Shown here: positions 31,304 through 46,200 of the stretch, piece by piece
Layout of the letters: each line of letters starts with the position of its first letter
Numbering within the stretch: position 1 is the first letter of the stretch
DNA from: Barthelona sp. PAP020
Taxonomy: Eukaryota > Metamonada: BaSk clade
Length of the DNA: 64,000 nt
NCBI GenBank assembly: GCA_040182905.1
Contig: JARQWU010000026.1
Location: 1 to 64,000, forward strand
Reading direction: 5' to 3'
Made by a program: the position numbers and the translations under genes
The notes under the pieces: generated by a model
Database searches by the model: none
Told to the model about the DNA's origin: nothing
Seen by the model: only the letters and a program-made list of their open reading frames with translations

Positions 31304-33214
31304 ATGTTAAACCTTAATTTACCACAAAATGATGAAGAGCTAGATATGAGGATGCCTTTATCACCAAACACTCGATTAGATGTATTATTAGGTGCGCGCA
31401 GTCGTTCAACTTCTGATTTGTTTTCTTTGACCAATAATAATGATACAAATTCGATAGAGTCTTCCAGTAGTACTCCAAAAACTTTTATTGAACATGATCG
31501 AATCCTTATTGAAGAAGATAGGCATAACGAGTTTAAAGCTGTTCAAAAGACTAAAAATTTATTTGGCACCATAACTAAATTTGTTGGACAATATGTTTGC
31601 GCTTTTTTAAATACTGAAGGTGGATGTTTATGGTTGGGTGTTGAAGATGATGGAGAAATTGTTGGATTAAAAATCCCCAGAATGGAAAGAGATAAGCTAA
31701 GATGTCAAATAGATGGTACAATTAACATGTTTAGACCTCAAGTTGATATTAATTTGTATGAAATTTTATTTCATCCCATATTAAATGCTGATCTTGAAGT
31801 GATTCCTGATTTGTATATTTTGTGTGTTGTTGTAAAAAAAGGAAATCAACCATTGTATTTTAATAATAACTCATCTGCTTATATTAGAAGAGATGGGGGA
31901 ATTAAAAAGATGAACCAAAATTTGATAGATGAACGTGTTTTTCGGTCAACAGATCGATATCAGGATTTGATTATGAATAGCTTTTATGGACGAAATAGTG
32001 AATTGGCAGAAATTGAAAAATTTTTGTCCACTTCCTACAATAGTTGTCAAGTTATTGTTATTTCTGGTAGTCCTGGTACAGGAAAGTCTAGTTTAGCAGC
32101 TGAAGTGTTAAAATCCATAAAGGAACAGCATATCAGTGTGTATATTGATATGCATGCAACAAAAGGTCATATTGATGCAATATCAGCCAGAAAAGCTATT
32201 TGTAGAATTCTCCTGTATAAGCTTAGCAAATCTAAGACAGATGAAGCAGCTCATATTCCTGATATTTCATTTGATGATATTTCTATTGATACCATTTATG
32301 GAAATCTCTTTGATGTTCCACGTGTTTTATTAGTAGAAAACTGTTCTGATTCTCAATTATTAGAAGAATTAATTCCAGCACAAGGAAAAGTAATCATGAT
32401 TGTCACAAGTCGAAGACCAGTCGGTATTGCTTTAAATAACGTTGATTTTCTATCTATCAGTTTAAAGCCTTTGTCTCGTCATGCTGGTGCCTTATTGGCA
32501 TTGTCACATTCTTCTCGCTTGTCACAAAGATTAGCGTTAAAATTGTGCGATTTGGCAGCTGGATATCCACAGGCTATTAAAATTATGGCCCAAATCGTTG
32601 AACATCGAACAAATATTGCACCCGAGGATATTTTACAGATGTTGGAAGATTCTTTATCAGAGCGGTTACATCTCCTTGATGCTGTTTTCAGAAGAGTTGT
32701 TGACCAACTTGATTCTCTCATCATTCAGAAAATGAAATTATTGAGTGTGTTTCCTAGCAGTTTCAATTTGGAATTATTTGAACTTTTGATGAATGAATTT
32801 AACCCTGGTATTAATAAAACACCATTGGAAGTGGTTACAGAATTGAAAGAACAGTCTTTACTGTTATTTGATGAAATATCAGAAAGATATCAAATGTTTG
32901 ATATGGTTAGGTGGTATATTTTGGAGCAAACTCCAGATTCTCAAAAAGAAACTCTAGAAAAAGCTTTTATTGGTGCAGTTGTTAAGATGTTGGATCAAAA
33001 TCGAAGGCCAAAACATTTGATGCCATTTATTACAAATGAAAATATGAATATTTCGTTTGCTGTTGAATGTTTATTGAAATATTTGAAAGATGACACCTCA
33101 CTGAAGAATGTTGCTGCGAAATTTGTTAAATTGTTGGAATTGTCATCAGATCAATTATCTTCTCAAAGATTAGTCACAAATTTAAAGACCTTAGCTCAAA
33201 ATATTTGTGATTAA
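31304..33214 (+). CDS. Schlafen/AlbA_2 domain fused to a STAND NTPase (NB-ARC/AAA-like)
   Basis: 636 residues from the first ATG at 31304. Residues 1-62 are polar and Ser/Asn-rich. Residues about 65-215 are a Schlafen-type AlbA_2 domain: EDRHNEFK with Glu71 and Glu76 five apart, CAFLNTEGGCLWLGVEDDGEI, and the late SAYIRRDGGI strand. Residues about 225-440 are a P-loop NTPase: Walker A GSPGTGKSS (255-263), Walker B-like RVLLVEN, a sensor strand VIMIVTSRRP, and the STAND-type GYPQAIKI that replaces GLPLA. Residues about 455-560 resemble a winged helix. The rest is helical with no clear LRR, TPR or WD repeats. By architecture it is a signal-triggered switch with an RNA/DNA-binding or RNase-like effector. 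Substrate and trigger are unknown. Confidence 0.82.
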   Translation: MLNLNLPQNDEELDMRMPLSPNTRLDVLLGARSRSTSDLFSLTNNNDTNSIESSSSTPKTFIEHDRILIEEDRHNEFKAVQKTKNLFGTITKFVGQYVCAFLNTEGGCLWLGVEDDGEIVGLKIPRMERDKLRCQIDGTINMFRPQVDINLYEILFHPILNADLEVIPDLYILCVVVKKGNQPLYFNNNSSAYIRRDGGIKKMNQNLIDERVFRSTDRYQDLIMNSFYGRNSELAEIEKFLSTSYNSCQVIVISGSPGTGKSSLAAEVLKSIKEQHISVYIDMHATKGHIDAISARKAICRILLYKLSKSKTDEAAHIPDISFDDISIDTIYGNLFDVPRVLLVENCSDSQLLEELIPAQGKVIMIVTSRRPVGIALNNVDFLSISLKPLSRHAGALLALSHSSRLSQRLALKLCDLAAGYPQAIKIMAQIVEHRTNIAPEDILQMLEDSLSERLHLLDAVFRRVVDQLDSLIIQKMKLLSVFPSSFNLELFELLMNEFNPGINKTPLEVVTELKEQSLLLFDEISERYQMFDMVRWYILEQTPDSQKETLEKAFIGAVVKMLDQNRRPKHLMPFITNENMNISFAVECLLKYLKDDTSLKNVAAKFVKLLELSSDQLSSQRLVTNLKTLAQNICD

Positions 33215-33322
33215 TCATATCTTTATTATATTTTGTAATTATTTCATAAAACAGAATTTGTTTTTTTTAAATTTTTTTTTTACCCTTTTGTGAATGAAAA
33301 TTATGTGAAATTATTCTTTTAT

Positions 33323-34069
33323 ATGTCAAATAGATTAGGATTTACAACACAAGAACAAACTGCAATCAGAGAAGCAGTTAGAACTGGTGATTTTCATAAA
33401 ATTAAAGCTATCATTAACAGTCCATCGTCTGCTTTTACTCCTACAAAAGTTCAATATCATGTCATTCATTTTTGTAGAAAGAGCATGATTCCTGATGATG
33501 AATTATTTGTTAAAGGTTACGTGTTAACTTATATTAATCATAATAATTGCGAACAGGAAAGATTATTATTAATTACAAACACACATTTATATCATGTGAA
33601 GTTTGATTTCAAAATTTTTCAAATTTCACATTTTAAAAGATTTCCGATCAATTGTATATCACATGTTTATTATGGTCATTTTTCTGATGGATCAACAAAG
33701 CAGCAAACAAGGTCAAATATTTTGTATGGTGTTTCTATTTTCCTCAGAGAGAATTTATTGCAACAAATATTGCCTATTGATGCAAATTCAGCTCATCAAT
33801 CAGTTAGAACATATATGCCAACGGTAAGTTATCAAAATGAAGGAAGTGGAAAATCAATTTGTCAAGAAATCACTTATCCTTTAGAATGTTCCTTGTTACA
33901 TGAATGTACACAATATGGGGGAGGTATTGTAATGGAGCATGAAATTGTTCGTAATTTTGGTAATCCTTTTTCCTTCTTTTATAATAAATTTTCAGCAGGC
34001 TATTATTCACAAGGTTCGATACCTGATTTTATTGAAGAATGCACTTCTGATGATGAGGGAGATATTTAG
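33323..34069 (+). CDS. TPRG1/hSac2-domain-like protein
   Basis: 248 residues from the ATG at 33323; the upstream extension begins at a GTG. The central block LLLITNTHLYHVKFDFKIF, then FKRFPINCISHVYYG, matches the PH-like hSac2 domain of TPRG1/TPRG1L and INPP5F (a strand reporting 'LLIT..hLY.VKFDF', then an 'I.fI.' strand). The first 65 residues are helical and the tail is acidic (EECTSDDEGDI). In animals these proteins are linked to membrane traffic and phosphoinositide handling. The family call is by pattern and moderate. The intergenic gap to the upstream gene is only 108 bp. An AATAAA lies 33 bp after the stop. Confidence 0.6.
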   Translation: MSNRLGFTTQEQTAIREAVRTGDFHKIKAIINSPSSAFTPTKVQYHVIHFCRKSMIPDDELFVKGYVLTYINHNNCEQERLLLITNTHLYHVKFDFKIFQISHFKRFPINCISHVYYGHFSDGSTKQQTRSNILYGVSIFLRENLLQQILPIDANSAHQSVRTYMPTVSYQNEGSGKSICQEITYPLECSLLHECTQYGGGIVMEHEIVRNFGNPFSFFYNKFSAGYYSQGSIPDFIEECTSDDEGDI

Positions 34070-34226
34070 TTTCTAGTTTTACTTCTGTAAATAATGAATA
34101 AAGAATTGTTTTATTGTTATTATAATTTTATCATTGGTGCAGTTGAAAAATAAACCTTTTTGGAAAGAGAAAATGTGAGTCCCAGATGACAATCAAAAAT
34201 TATTTTAAGTTTTTCAACATGACGAG

Positions 34227-37200
34227 ATGAAATTTGTATTAATATTGACATTTACATTAATTTTGTTTAGTTTATGCCAATGTTTAACAAAAAATTATTG
34301 TGAAAATGGTATCACAATTGAAATGTCCGAAAATATTGCTTCTTATATCGAATTATCAACGTTTGTTTCTTCCAATAACATTTATACATGCAGATTAATA
34401 ATATTAGATGATATTAAAGCAGATGATAATTATATATCGATTACAAGTCAGAATTCTGAAAATTCTAACATTGAACTATCAACAAAAACATCTTTGAATT
34501 CAAATATTGATATTGACTTGGAAATATCTTTTGTGAATATTATCTTTGCAAATGATTTTCCAAATCTCTTTTTAGTTATTGTTTCAAATTCAAGTATTTC
34601 AAGGTATAGTTCAACAAATTTTGTTAATTTACAAAGTGTTTTTATTTCATCTGAAGCTTTTTTGACTTTGGCAAACATTGAAGAGTTTTCATTAATCTTA
34701 TCTGATTTTTGCGGTAAACCAACATCATATATAATAGGTTTCAATATTATTGTTTCCAATGAAGCAATTTTGGCATCATCGTTTAATTGTTCAATAAATA
34801 GTAACAGTGTGGTTTTAGATAATAATTATGTGAAGTTGCAAAATACTTCGTTAGTATACAACAAAATATCTAGTCCTTTTGTTGTTTCTTCTTTGAATAA
34901 TGTTACTTTTTCTAGTAATATTGAAGAAGAAGATATTTTAAATGTAATAGTTTTGGATTCTATTGGTAAAATAACTGATACATTTGAATTAGTTTGTTCG
35001 AATAAAACAAATATTCAATTTTCTTTCTCCATTATTGATTTGATGACTTTTACAGTTTTAGACGTGAATAAAATCATTTTCTCAAGTATTTATGTGGATA
35101 ATATTACTGTTTTTGGGTTTATTGAATCAGGAAAAATCATTGCAGATTCAATTAATGTCAAGCGTTTGATTGTCCATGAATATTTAAGTTTTCAAAGTTT
35201 AACAGTTCAAACATTTGTCTCCTTGAATACTTTAATCATTAAAGGAGATATTTTATCATGTTTTAAAGCATTTAATAACAATTGTTTTGTTGATTTAAAT
35301 TTTTTTCAAGAAATTGAGTTAAACATTCTTAATATATACAATGGAATATCATATTTAAATGGTATTGATAAACTTATAGTTAATACTGATGATAATTCTG
35401 AAATATTAGTTAATAATATGTTTGTAATTTTAAATACATGTCAAACAAAATACATTTTGAATAATTCTTCTTTACAAATTAATAAATTTACAAATTTATG
35501 TGAACTTTCATCATCAATAGATCTTGATATTCTTGTACCAAATTATTGTACAATTCAAGGTTTATTTTATGCTAATTCCATTAATTTTACTCAAATATAT
35601 GGTGATAAACTTGTAATTTTGCTGGAAGATGTTGAATTTCACACAATTTATGGATTTTTTTCTGTTTTTGAAATTGTTGTTTCACATGCTATTAACACCA
35701 AATTATATGGAATATTTAATATTTCAGAGCTTTTCAATGCAAATATTCATATTTATGGTACTTTAAATAGTACAATTATTAAAAAGTCAACACTTTTTGT
35801 TCAAGGTAATTTTAGTTGTGATACTATTTTTAATTCGATTATTGACGGACAATTTTTGTTTGTTAAAGAGAAACTAATTTTACAATCTTCAACTTTGTAT
35901 TTTCCTGTCAATGTTTATGAACTTGAATGTAATTTATGTTCTTTTGGTGGATTAATCAATATTTTGAAACTTTTTGAAAAAGCAAATGTCTTATTCGATA
36001 CAAATATCAAAAGTTTAATTTTTGATACCAAAATTTCAGAACTTTTTGTTGATGATGTAAATTTAAATGTTATCAATATTCAATCTGAACAAAATAGTGT
36101 AATGAATGTTGAATCTAGCAAGGTTCAATTAGATTCATTGTTCAAAGGGACAATCAATTTCAATAATTCAATTGGAACTCTTTATGCTGTTAACAACATT
36201 TCTATTTCATCATCATTTATTTATATTGGTGGAGATGTTGAGTCAATAAATTCAAATCAATCGTGCATCAGAATTATTGCTAGAGTTTTTCTTAAAACTT
36301 TAATATTGATTGATTCTACTTTGGAAACTGCACCCATTTTGATTGAAAATATCGATTTTTTAAAGGTTGTTAAAGGAGGTGAAATCTCGATATTAACTGG
36401 TTTCTACCATATTAAAGAATTTGAAATTGAAAGTGATATTTATTTAAATGGTTCAATAGCAATTGATATAAGTCAAGAAGATAATTTCATGATTTTTAAA
36501 AATAATGCAAGGATTAATTCTGAAACTTTTTGCTTTATACATCTTATGGACACTTTTGAAGAAATAGAGTCTGTTCCAAACACTTCTTGTGAACTAATTT
36601 TCAATAAAATTGATGAACAAAAATATTCAATGAATTCCACATATTATCAACAATATTTAGAAAATTTGAAATTATTTTCTCCTTTAAATGATAATGATAA
36701 TGCTAATGAAGATAATATAATGCCTATTGATATTGATTTATCGATTGTATCAGATAAAAATAAAGATTTTTCCAAAAAAACTTTTAAAACATTTGAAAAT
36801 TTTGATTTAAATGAATATTCTTTTAAAGCAACAGTAATTAATATTTCATCTATTGTTATTGATAGTGTAATTGATGGGGAAATTACGAACATTACACAAA
36901 TCAATTCAAATGTTATTGTCAGTTTCAATACTATTTTAAACAATATTGAAATGGTCAAATCAGGTTCAACAATAAATGTTGGTATTGATTCCACTACAAT
37001 AATTAAAGAATTAGAATGTGACAGTAAGACGACAATAAATGGTGGAGATAATACAACATTGATAATTTTTGGTCATCTTGATACTAATTGTATTTTAGAA
37101 ATCAATGATATTAGCAATTTGATTATTTATCAAGCAAATAGTGATGATATTACTATTACTCAAAGTCAAATTAGTTTTATTAATCCTTCTTCAATTTTAA

Positions 37201-40200
37201 ATTTGAAGAAATCCACCATTCAATTTGGTAAAATTTCCATAGAACATTGTTTTGAAGTTGTTATCAATGATGGTGTTTCTCTTGAATGCAGGTATATTCA
37301 TGATCATCTTAAGACATCAATATTTTCAACAACTATTCTTCATTTAAAAGAAGATCAATCAGAAGCAGTGGATTTCAATGTTCAAGGTTATTTGATTATA
37401 TCATTAAACATTAATTTTAATTTTTTATTAACGAATATTCCAAATTATTTACGTTTATACGGTAATCATTATTCTACAAGTATAGACACTGTTAGTAATG
37501 CAACAATTTTTGATATTTTTGATATAAATTTCATCAATATGTATAATTCTTCAATTACTTTTGAAAATATATTGAATGGAAATCATATTGAACAAAGTAT
37601 ATTGAATTGTATCAATATTCCATGTAAAATAATAGTTAACACCATTAGTAATAGTTTTATAAATGTTCATACTTTAGAAATGAATTCAGTTGTTAATTTA
37701 CATGGATTAAATATTTTAAATATTGAAAACAATGTTAATCCTTTGGATTTAATGATAATTGACACCACATTTGAATTAAACATAACCAATGAAATTGAAT
37801 TAAATTCATTAAAATTTGAAAAGTTTGAAATTATTGAATCAATTTTGAAAGGTTTCATTTCCAATGAATTTATCAATATTCAAGGAGGTGAATCTGTTTA
37901 TTTAATGGGTAAAGATAATAATTTTGAAGGTATTCTCAAATATTTTCAAATATATGGTAACTTTTGTGAGTTAGAAACTATTGTTATAGAAGAAATTCAA
38001 TTGATTGATATTGATACTGTGAATTGTACCGATGTTAATATTTTAAGAGGTAACGTTATGTCAGAATATATAAATTTGACAAATTTTATTTCAAACGATG
38101 TAAATTTTAAAGTTTCAAAAAGATTTCATCTTAATAATACCGAAATAAACAAGGGCTTAACTGATTTGAATAAAGAAAAGAGTATTTTAATCAATTACAG
38201 TCCAAATATTTCTTTAAAACAAAGGTATTTAACGGCCAAAACTATTCTGATGAATAGTTATTTAAATAATTTCAAAATTATTAATAATGAACAAAATTTG
38301 ATAAAAGTGAACAATTTTACTTTAAATAATTCAATATTAGTCAATCATGAAAGTTTTACTGGAAGTAATGTTAGTTTTATTAATTCAATAATGTATTCTT
38401 CATATAGTCAATTTAATTTGGTTAATTGCATCAATTCTTCTTTTATTTTATCAGGAGATTCATATTTTGAGGATATGTTAATTGATATTGATTTTAAAAT
38501 TGAAATAATCGGCAGTGATACAACACATCGATATTTAAATGTTTCTAATCATCTGAAAATAAGTGGAGTATCATTTGTTGAAAATTTAACGAATGAAATC
38601 ACCAATAAATTAGTTATTGAAGGACCAGGTGTTATAAATATAACAAATATTAAAGTTGAAGAGTTAACTCTAATTAATTGTTTAGTATTTATTGAAAATT
38701 TTACTGAAATAAGTATAATCCATTTAATTAATAGTAGTATACATTTAAATGAAAATATAAGTGATTTAGAGATTATTCATAGTTGTTCAATCTCTTCAGT
38801 ATATTTAAGAAATATTACTGAAAGTAATTCTTTATTAACCATCATTAATAGTCACACTTTTATAAATTCAAGTAATTTACAAAATTTGAACATTATAAAT
38901 GGTTCATTAAATATTCAAAGAAAAGAAAATTTTATTCAATATGATTCATCAAACATTTTATCTTTAAATCTTTCAAGTTGTTTGGCAAATATATTTGAAT
39001 CAAATGCTATAATTGAAGAAACTTACTTTTTTAATTCAACCATATATTTAGATGAAATTGTTATTGATAATCTTTATTTAAATATGTCAAATTTAATTAT
39101 TTATCGAGGAAATAGTTGGCAAAATATTGTTTTAATCAATTCAACTATGAATTTTTTATTGGAGATCAACCCTTTAAATATTCTAGAAATGACTGTCATT
39201 AAATTGATAATGAATGAAACATCTTCAATATTAATTGATAAAATAACAAGTGATACAATTGAAATTTATAATTGTGACATTCAATTTGTTATAGTTTGTC
39301 AAAGAATTTATATGAATTTTAGTTCTTTTACTCAATTGTATTATGTTATTTCTTTTGAAATATATGAATCTTTTGGTCAATTAATTGAACCTTTTAATTT
39401 TGTTCATATTTCTGACAGTATCATTTCTAATTGTGATATTATTGAAGTCAATAATTATATTGGATTGATTGAAGATTCAAAAATCAAAAGTTTTGTACTT
39501 CATGGTAATGTTGAATTTAAAGGAATAAATGAAATTTTATTTTTTAAAAATAATTACACTTTATCCAGTGAAAATCGATTTATTTTGTTATCTGATAGTA
39601 CAATCAAAGGAAATATGATAACTTCAATCAATTTTGAAGGTGTTGGAATTTTCATTTATAAATATGTTCAAATTGAAACATATCGTTGTTCAATATCATG
39701 TGATTTTACATTTAAAGATTTTGAAATGTTTGAATATTTAAATAATTTTATTTTAATGAATGGAAATATGTTTAAAATTTTTTATGAAATTACAGAACCT
39801 TTGTCAATATTTATTTTAACTTTAGATGATATTGACAAAGGGATTGTTAATTTTTTTAGTGATTGTTATTATGAACAAATAAGTTTGGATATTACTTCAA
39901 GTAATGTTTCAATATCTGCTGAATATGGAGATCTTACAAAATTCAATACAATTAACATTCAAAATAGTTATGTTCAATTCATTGATTTAATTATTGTTTC
40001 AAATTTATATTTAAAAGATGTTCATTTATTTGGTAGATATTGTATTTTAAACACAACTTTCCCTGATACTTTAACATTGTATCAAACTTTTCAAAATGTT
40101 TCAACAGGTAATTTTTCATTGATTGATTTTGATTTTTTGAATTCTTTTTCAAATGTTATTCATTCTAAATTAATTATGTATGTTATAAACGATGATATAA

Positions 40201-43200
40201 ACACTAATAGTCTCTCAAATACCAATAATAACTATTATTTTAATCAAATAGATGTTACTTTTATTGATGATAGAGTCTACAATATTTGGGGGGAGTTTAG
40301 ATTGTTGAATGATGATTTAATTGAGAAAATTGACATTTGTAAATGGAATTCACCTTTGATCACATTTCAAAATAACAACCAATTTATCAATTTTGTGTTT
40401 AATTGCAATATTACCTATGGTATATTCCAGTACAATTCAATGATTATTTCTCCAGGCATATATGCCTTTTTCTTTATATCAAATATTGAAGAAACTGCAT
40501 TTTATTCAAAAAGTCTGAACGTCACTTGTTTAGAAAATTCTGAATTGATATTAGTTGTTGAATATTCGTATTTAGAAATGTTTCTTGTATTAAATAGTTG
40601 TAATATTACATTAAATAGTAATAAGAGTACCAATATTCAGATGAAAATTGAAAGTAATGGTTTATCTTCATTAAAGTTGAATTCAATTTTGCCAAGAATT
40701 GTTCTCTTATCTTTAAACGTTTCTGGTATTTTAGAGACATTCAATGTTAATTTCAACACAGGTCGTTCAACCTCAATTTTTTATAGTTTCAACAATGCAC
40801 AAATAGGGTTGTTTTCAAGCAGTATTGAAGGTAGCATTCCCCTTAAATTTTTGAATTCAGTTAATTTTTATGGTAATAATAATGGATACATTGAAACCTT
40901 GCAAATTAGTTTTGATGATAATGAAGAATTACAGCCACAAAAAGAATTGAATTTTGATTGCAGTTTTATAACTTGTAATGTGGAAGAATTTGATACAAAT
41001 ATTCTCACTAATATTAATTCTGTTGGAAATCTTTTCAATTTTGGAGATATTAATGGTAAATTGACAGCATACAATTCCACTGGTTTAGTAGACAGTTTTA
41101 AAAATTTGAATGCAGAATCTTCTGTTATAAGAGTGGCTCAATGTGATTCTGATACAATTGAATTATTTAACAGTGTGTTAATAGTTGATGATTCTTTGCA
41201 AGTTAATTCTATTTTTACAAAAAATAGTTTTTTAGAAGGAAAAATTGATGTTGAAACATTGGTAAAGAATTGTTCTTTTGTTAATTCAATGATTCAACAG
41301 CAATTGATAATATCAGATAATTGTTTCATCAATAATACAATATTATTACACAAGTACCCAATTGTTTTGCAAAATTCAACTATTGTTCTTCGAAATATTC
41401 ATGGGTTCAACAGTTTTGATTGTGATAATACAACTATTGAAGAATTATCAAGTCCACAATTACAAATGTTATATTTAAAACCTTCTACTAATCACTCTTT
41501 TTATAATATGCATAATGTAATGATTATTGCTGATACAGATTCTAATTTCACCATAATGAATTCATTTGATATTCAATTGATATGTTTAAATGCTACTGTT
41601 TATGTTTTTGAAGAAAAAGTTACTGAGTTCTCTTTGTTAATTTCAAATAATTGTACTATAGTTGGTGATATTATGGCAAGTAGAGTTATATCCAATCATC
41701 CAATTGATTTCAATACTGATTTTACTTCTAAAGTTCAATATCAATCGATCTTTACGAAATTTGCATATTTTTATGAAATTCCGGACATAGTTATGGATAT
41801 TGCATGTGTAACAACACATCAATTTAGCACTCCAAATTTTCACACTTTCGTCAATTCTTTTGTTGTTCTTGGAAAATTAAATAATTATTTTTTCAGCGGT
41901 AAAGAACAAATTCATTTGATTGATGGAACAGTATTGATTGTTAATGGTTTTAGCACCTACTATTCCACGATTGTTGTCGATTGTTTACACAGAGAATGTT
42001 TTTTGATAGTGAATGGAATTTGGACAATGACAGAAACAGAAATTGAGGGGCAAGGTATTTTAAATGTTATTGTCATGAATGTAAAGCAACTTGCTGGTAA
42101 TACTGAATCATTGGCAATTGAAGAAAATGAATATTTGAGTGTTAATTGGCACATTTTCAACACTTTGACTATTAATGAAATGACTGTATTTAATTCAGCA
42201 ATTTTTGCATCGAATATGGAGATTGGTAATTCTGAAATTTCTTCATCTATCCTATTTTCCAGTCATATGCGCGTTGAAGGACCAAGTATGGATTCAGTTC
42301 ATTTTTTTGTCAATTATCTATCAACTCGATTATTGAAAAACGCTATCGAAAGCCCAGGCATTGAACATTATAATGCATATTTTGTTTCAAATTTTGCTAG
42401 TTTTGACATTACAATTTCAACATTAGTTGCGTACAATGATAAGAATAACGAAGAATTAACCATTAAATCTAAACAACTGATGGTTATCAAAGATCAAAGT
42501 TCTTTTAGTGTATCTGCTAACAACGAATTTAATTACCATTTTCTGTCAAAGTCTTCAGTTGTAGCTACTTTTGATACATTATTTGATAAACTTGAACTTC
42601 TTCCCGGAATAGCCAAAGTTATTAATAACATAACTACAATTTTTGCACTTTCCAAAATCAAAACATCTGAAGAAAGCACAGGAACATTGAATTCTATGTA
42701 TTGTGAACTTTTTGATGAGAATTCAGGAGTATTTTTAATAACAGAACATTTAGATGTAATATCTGCTATATTTACAGGTTATTCTGATGGAGTTGAGATT
42801 AAATATTTAAGTTGCACTTCATGTTCTTTAGATTTTCAAAATATTCATCCTATTCAAATGAATGGAAACATAAAAGTCACTGCAATTGATCAAAATTGGT
42901 TTGATTTGAATCATAATTGTGGAATTTTAGGCTTTTTTGAAATTGATGCTAGTTTTAACTTTGATATGACAATAAATACCAAAGGATTCATTGATATTCC
43001 TCATTTGATCAAAGGATATGATATTAACTTACAAATGGATATAGATAATGATCAAATTTTTATTGAAGGAAATACTCTTATATTATTTGAGAATGAGTTG
43101 TTAATTGTTGAACAATATGAACTTTTTGTTGATAAGTTGGTGTCTTTTTCAAGTACAATTACTGTTAAAAGTATCAGTTTGAAACAATATCCAGACTATT

Positions 43201-46200
43201 TTTCTTATTTGACAATTGCAAGATTAAATATTATTGAAGGTTGTGTTCCATCCATCCAAGAGTATGTTAAAGCCCTTGTGTTAGGTAATTGTACCTTACT
43301 TGGAAAACTGACTTTACATTCAGTAACAAATACAGGTAATCAAGATTTATCGCTGATTGACAGTAATGGTTATGAAATTCATGTATCTCAACTTTTAAAT
43401 GTATTTTTCCGTGGAATTGATGAACTTTTTCCATTATTTTTTGTTCATATCAATTGTCCAGATATTCAAAATGTTTTTGCTTCAGCAAATATTCTATTTT
43501 TACGAACTGATGATCGAGAATTTTATTTAGATAATTTTGGCAACATGAATAAAGATTATGGTATCACTTTAATAAAACTTGATTATCTAACGAATGCACC
43601 TGAATTGGAAATGAATAATTACATTGAAAATAATTTAATTTTGTTAGTATCTGCATTGTATTTTGTTACAATTGAAAAAGATTTTATTGTTTATTCTGTT
43701 TATCAAGTAACTGCAATAAATCCAACAGTAATTAAAGGTTTATATGCTGATAAGGTTGTGATTAAAGATAATTCAAAAGATTTGATTATCAATGAAGAAA
43801 ATTATAAAAATTTCTTTACTAAAAAATTGAAAGTTCAATTAGTTGATCAAAATTTATATATTGAAAAAAATATTGAAATATTTGAATTAGTTACTGTAAA
43901 TGTCAATGAATTACACATAAAAAATAATTCCAGAATTAAAATTGATTCTGCTAAAGAAATAAATATTTGGAATTGTTCTAATATTATCTTCTACTTAGAT
44001 ATTTCAGATGATCTTAGTGCTGTTACAAATAAAAATAACATTGTCATTAATGATTCAACAATTTTTCAACAATTTATTACCATGTCAACAACTTCTTTTA
44101 CATTTCCAATTTCATCAACTTTATTATTTCAATTTTTAAACACAACATTAATCAATTCAACCATTAATTCAAGATTTTATACTTATAATTTAACTATATT
44201 AGGAAACAACAATAAATTTAATTTCAAATTATTCGTAAATTATAGTATATATACTGATAGTAGTGATTATTTAAATCTCAAATGTAAAACTTCATCATTT
44301 GAATGTCATTTAATTCTTTTTGGCGTGATACATTTTTCTAATTTAGAAATTTTTGGTTTTGCTACCAATGTTAGATTATATTTAAACCAAATGTATATTG
44401 AAAGAATCAATGTTGATAAAGTTTTCTTGAATTTAACTGATAGTACTGATGGTTTTGATGATATTGAAAATGAAAGTTATAATCATCATTTGATTGAATC
44501 TTTCATCAATACAATAGATTTTTGGTTGGAATCAAGTGAGATTGCTACCAATGATATTATTCAACAAAAAATAAAAATTGAAAATTCTGAAATTAATGAA
44601 AATTTCAGAACTTTTGGTGGAAAATGTGATTTTTTAAATTCTTATGTTAAAGGAAATTTATTTCAACAAAATAATGCATCTATTTTCATTGATAATACCA
44701 CTTGTTATTTAAATACTTTTATGGGATCTTCTTCTATTATTTCTGTTGTAAATAATTCAAAAATGACTTTTGAACGTTTGTTTACATGTTTCATTGACTC
44801 ATTTGATAATACTTCTTCATTATCAAATTTTATTATTCAATATGTATTCAGTGAATTTGAAGGTTTTATCAACGGAATAGGTTTTATTCAACAGTTATCA
44901 TTTCCTTCACTTGTTGAATCATATGAAATTGAAACAAATATTAATATTAACTCTGATGAATGGATAATATTAGGTGGTATGATGTCAAATTTAAGGGTAA
45001 ATGACAGTATGAACACTAAAATAGGTTGTGTTGCAAATAATGCTTCTTTTACTAATGTTGTCATCAATGGAACTTTATTGGCAAATAATGTTTCTTTAAA
45101 TGGTAATATCAGTGGTAATTTTAATATTTTTTCTTTTAATATTGTTTTTAAGCAAAGGAAAGATATTGAAGAAGAAACAGATGGATTATTAGAAATTTAT
45201 GAAAATAAAGGTGGGATATTGTGTTTCAAAGATGTTTTTACAATTGAATTGAAAAATAAAAACATCTTTGAAACTAATGTTCATTTTGATAAAATTTTTG
45301 GAAAAACCGTCAAAATTATGTATGAAACAGAAGAAGGAGAAGAACCAACAAAAGAAGTTGAACAGAGTATCAATTTCTTTGGTAATGATTTATGGTTAAT
45401 TGAAAAGATTGAAACATTTATTGAAAATTTGTCAGTTAATATATCTGGATTTGCTACAAATGTTGATTTAAACGAAAAGAATAAACTAAAAACAGATAAA
45501 TCTGTGTTTGGTAATTATTCCTCATTGACTGTGTCACCAAATAATTCTCCTATTATTCTTCATTCTCATAGAATAAATGAAATTGATGAAACATCAATTG
45601 AAATTATTCTTGAAAACAACATTGATATCACTTTATTTTTAGACAATAGAGTAACTAACATCTCTTTTATTCCAGATGAATCAATTGTAATTGATGATGA
45701 TTTCTTCATAAATTTAAAAGTTTTGAAAGGTTTTATCAAGGTTTTGATTCCTAATAACAATGTTTTGCAATTTTCAGGTATGGTAAGTCCTTTTACAACA
45801 ATGATTTTTGATAATTACCAAGTTACCAATTTATTATGTTTGGGGTCAAATATCTTCAATATTTCAATAGATGAAAAATCAATTATTTCCATTGACACTA
45901 TGTTTGACAATGAAAATTCCTTTGAATCTTATCAAACAACAACAAAATTCATAATTTTCAAAAATACGAATGATATTGAAGTTATTGAAAGAATTAATAT
46001 AACGTTTATTTTTGATTCTAAAAGTTTTAAAGTTTTGAACATTTCAAATTATGGAATTTTTGTTGAAAATATCACAAATATTGATGAGTTATATGGAAGT
46101 GATATATTTATTCATAATTTAATAGCAAATAATGTTTACATGGAAAATATATTTGGTTTTGATTTGAAAATGAATCTATTTAATGGCATTTTCATTCTTT

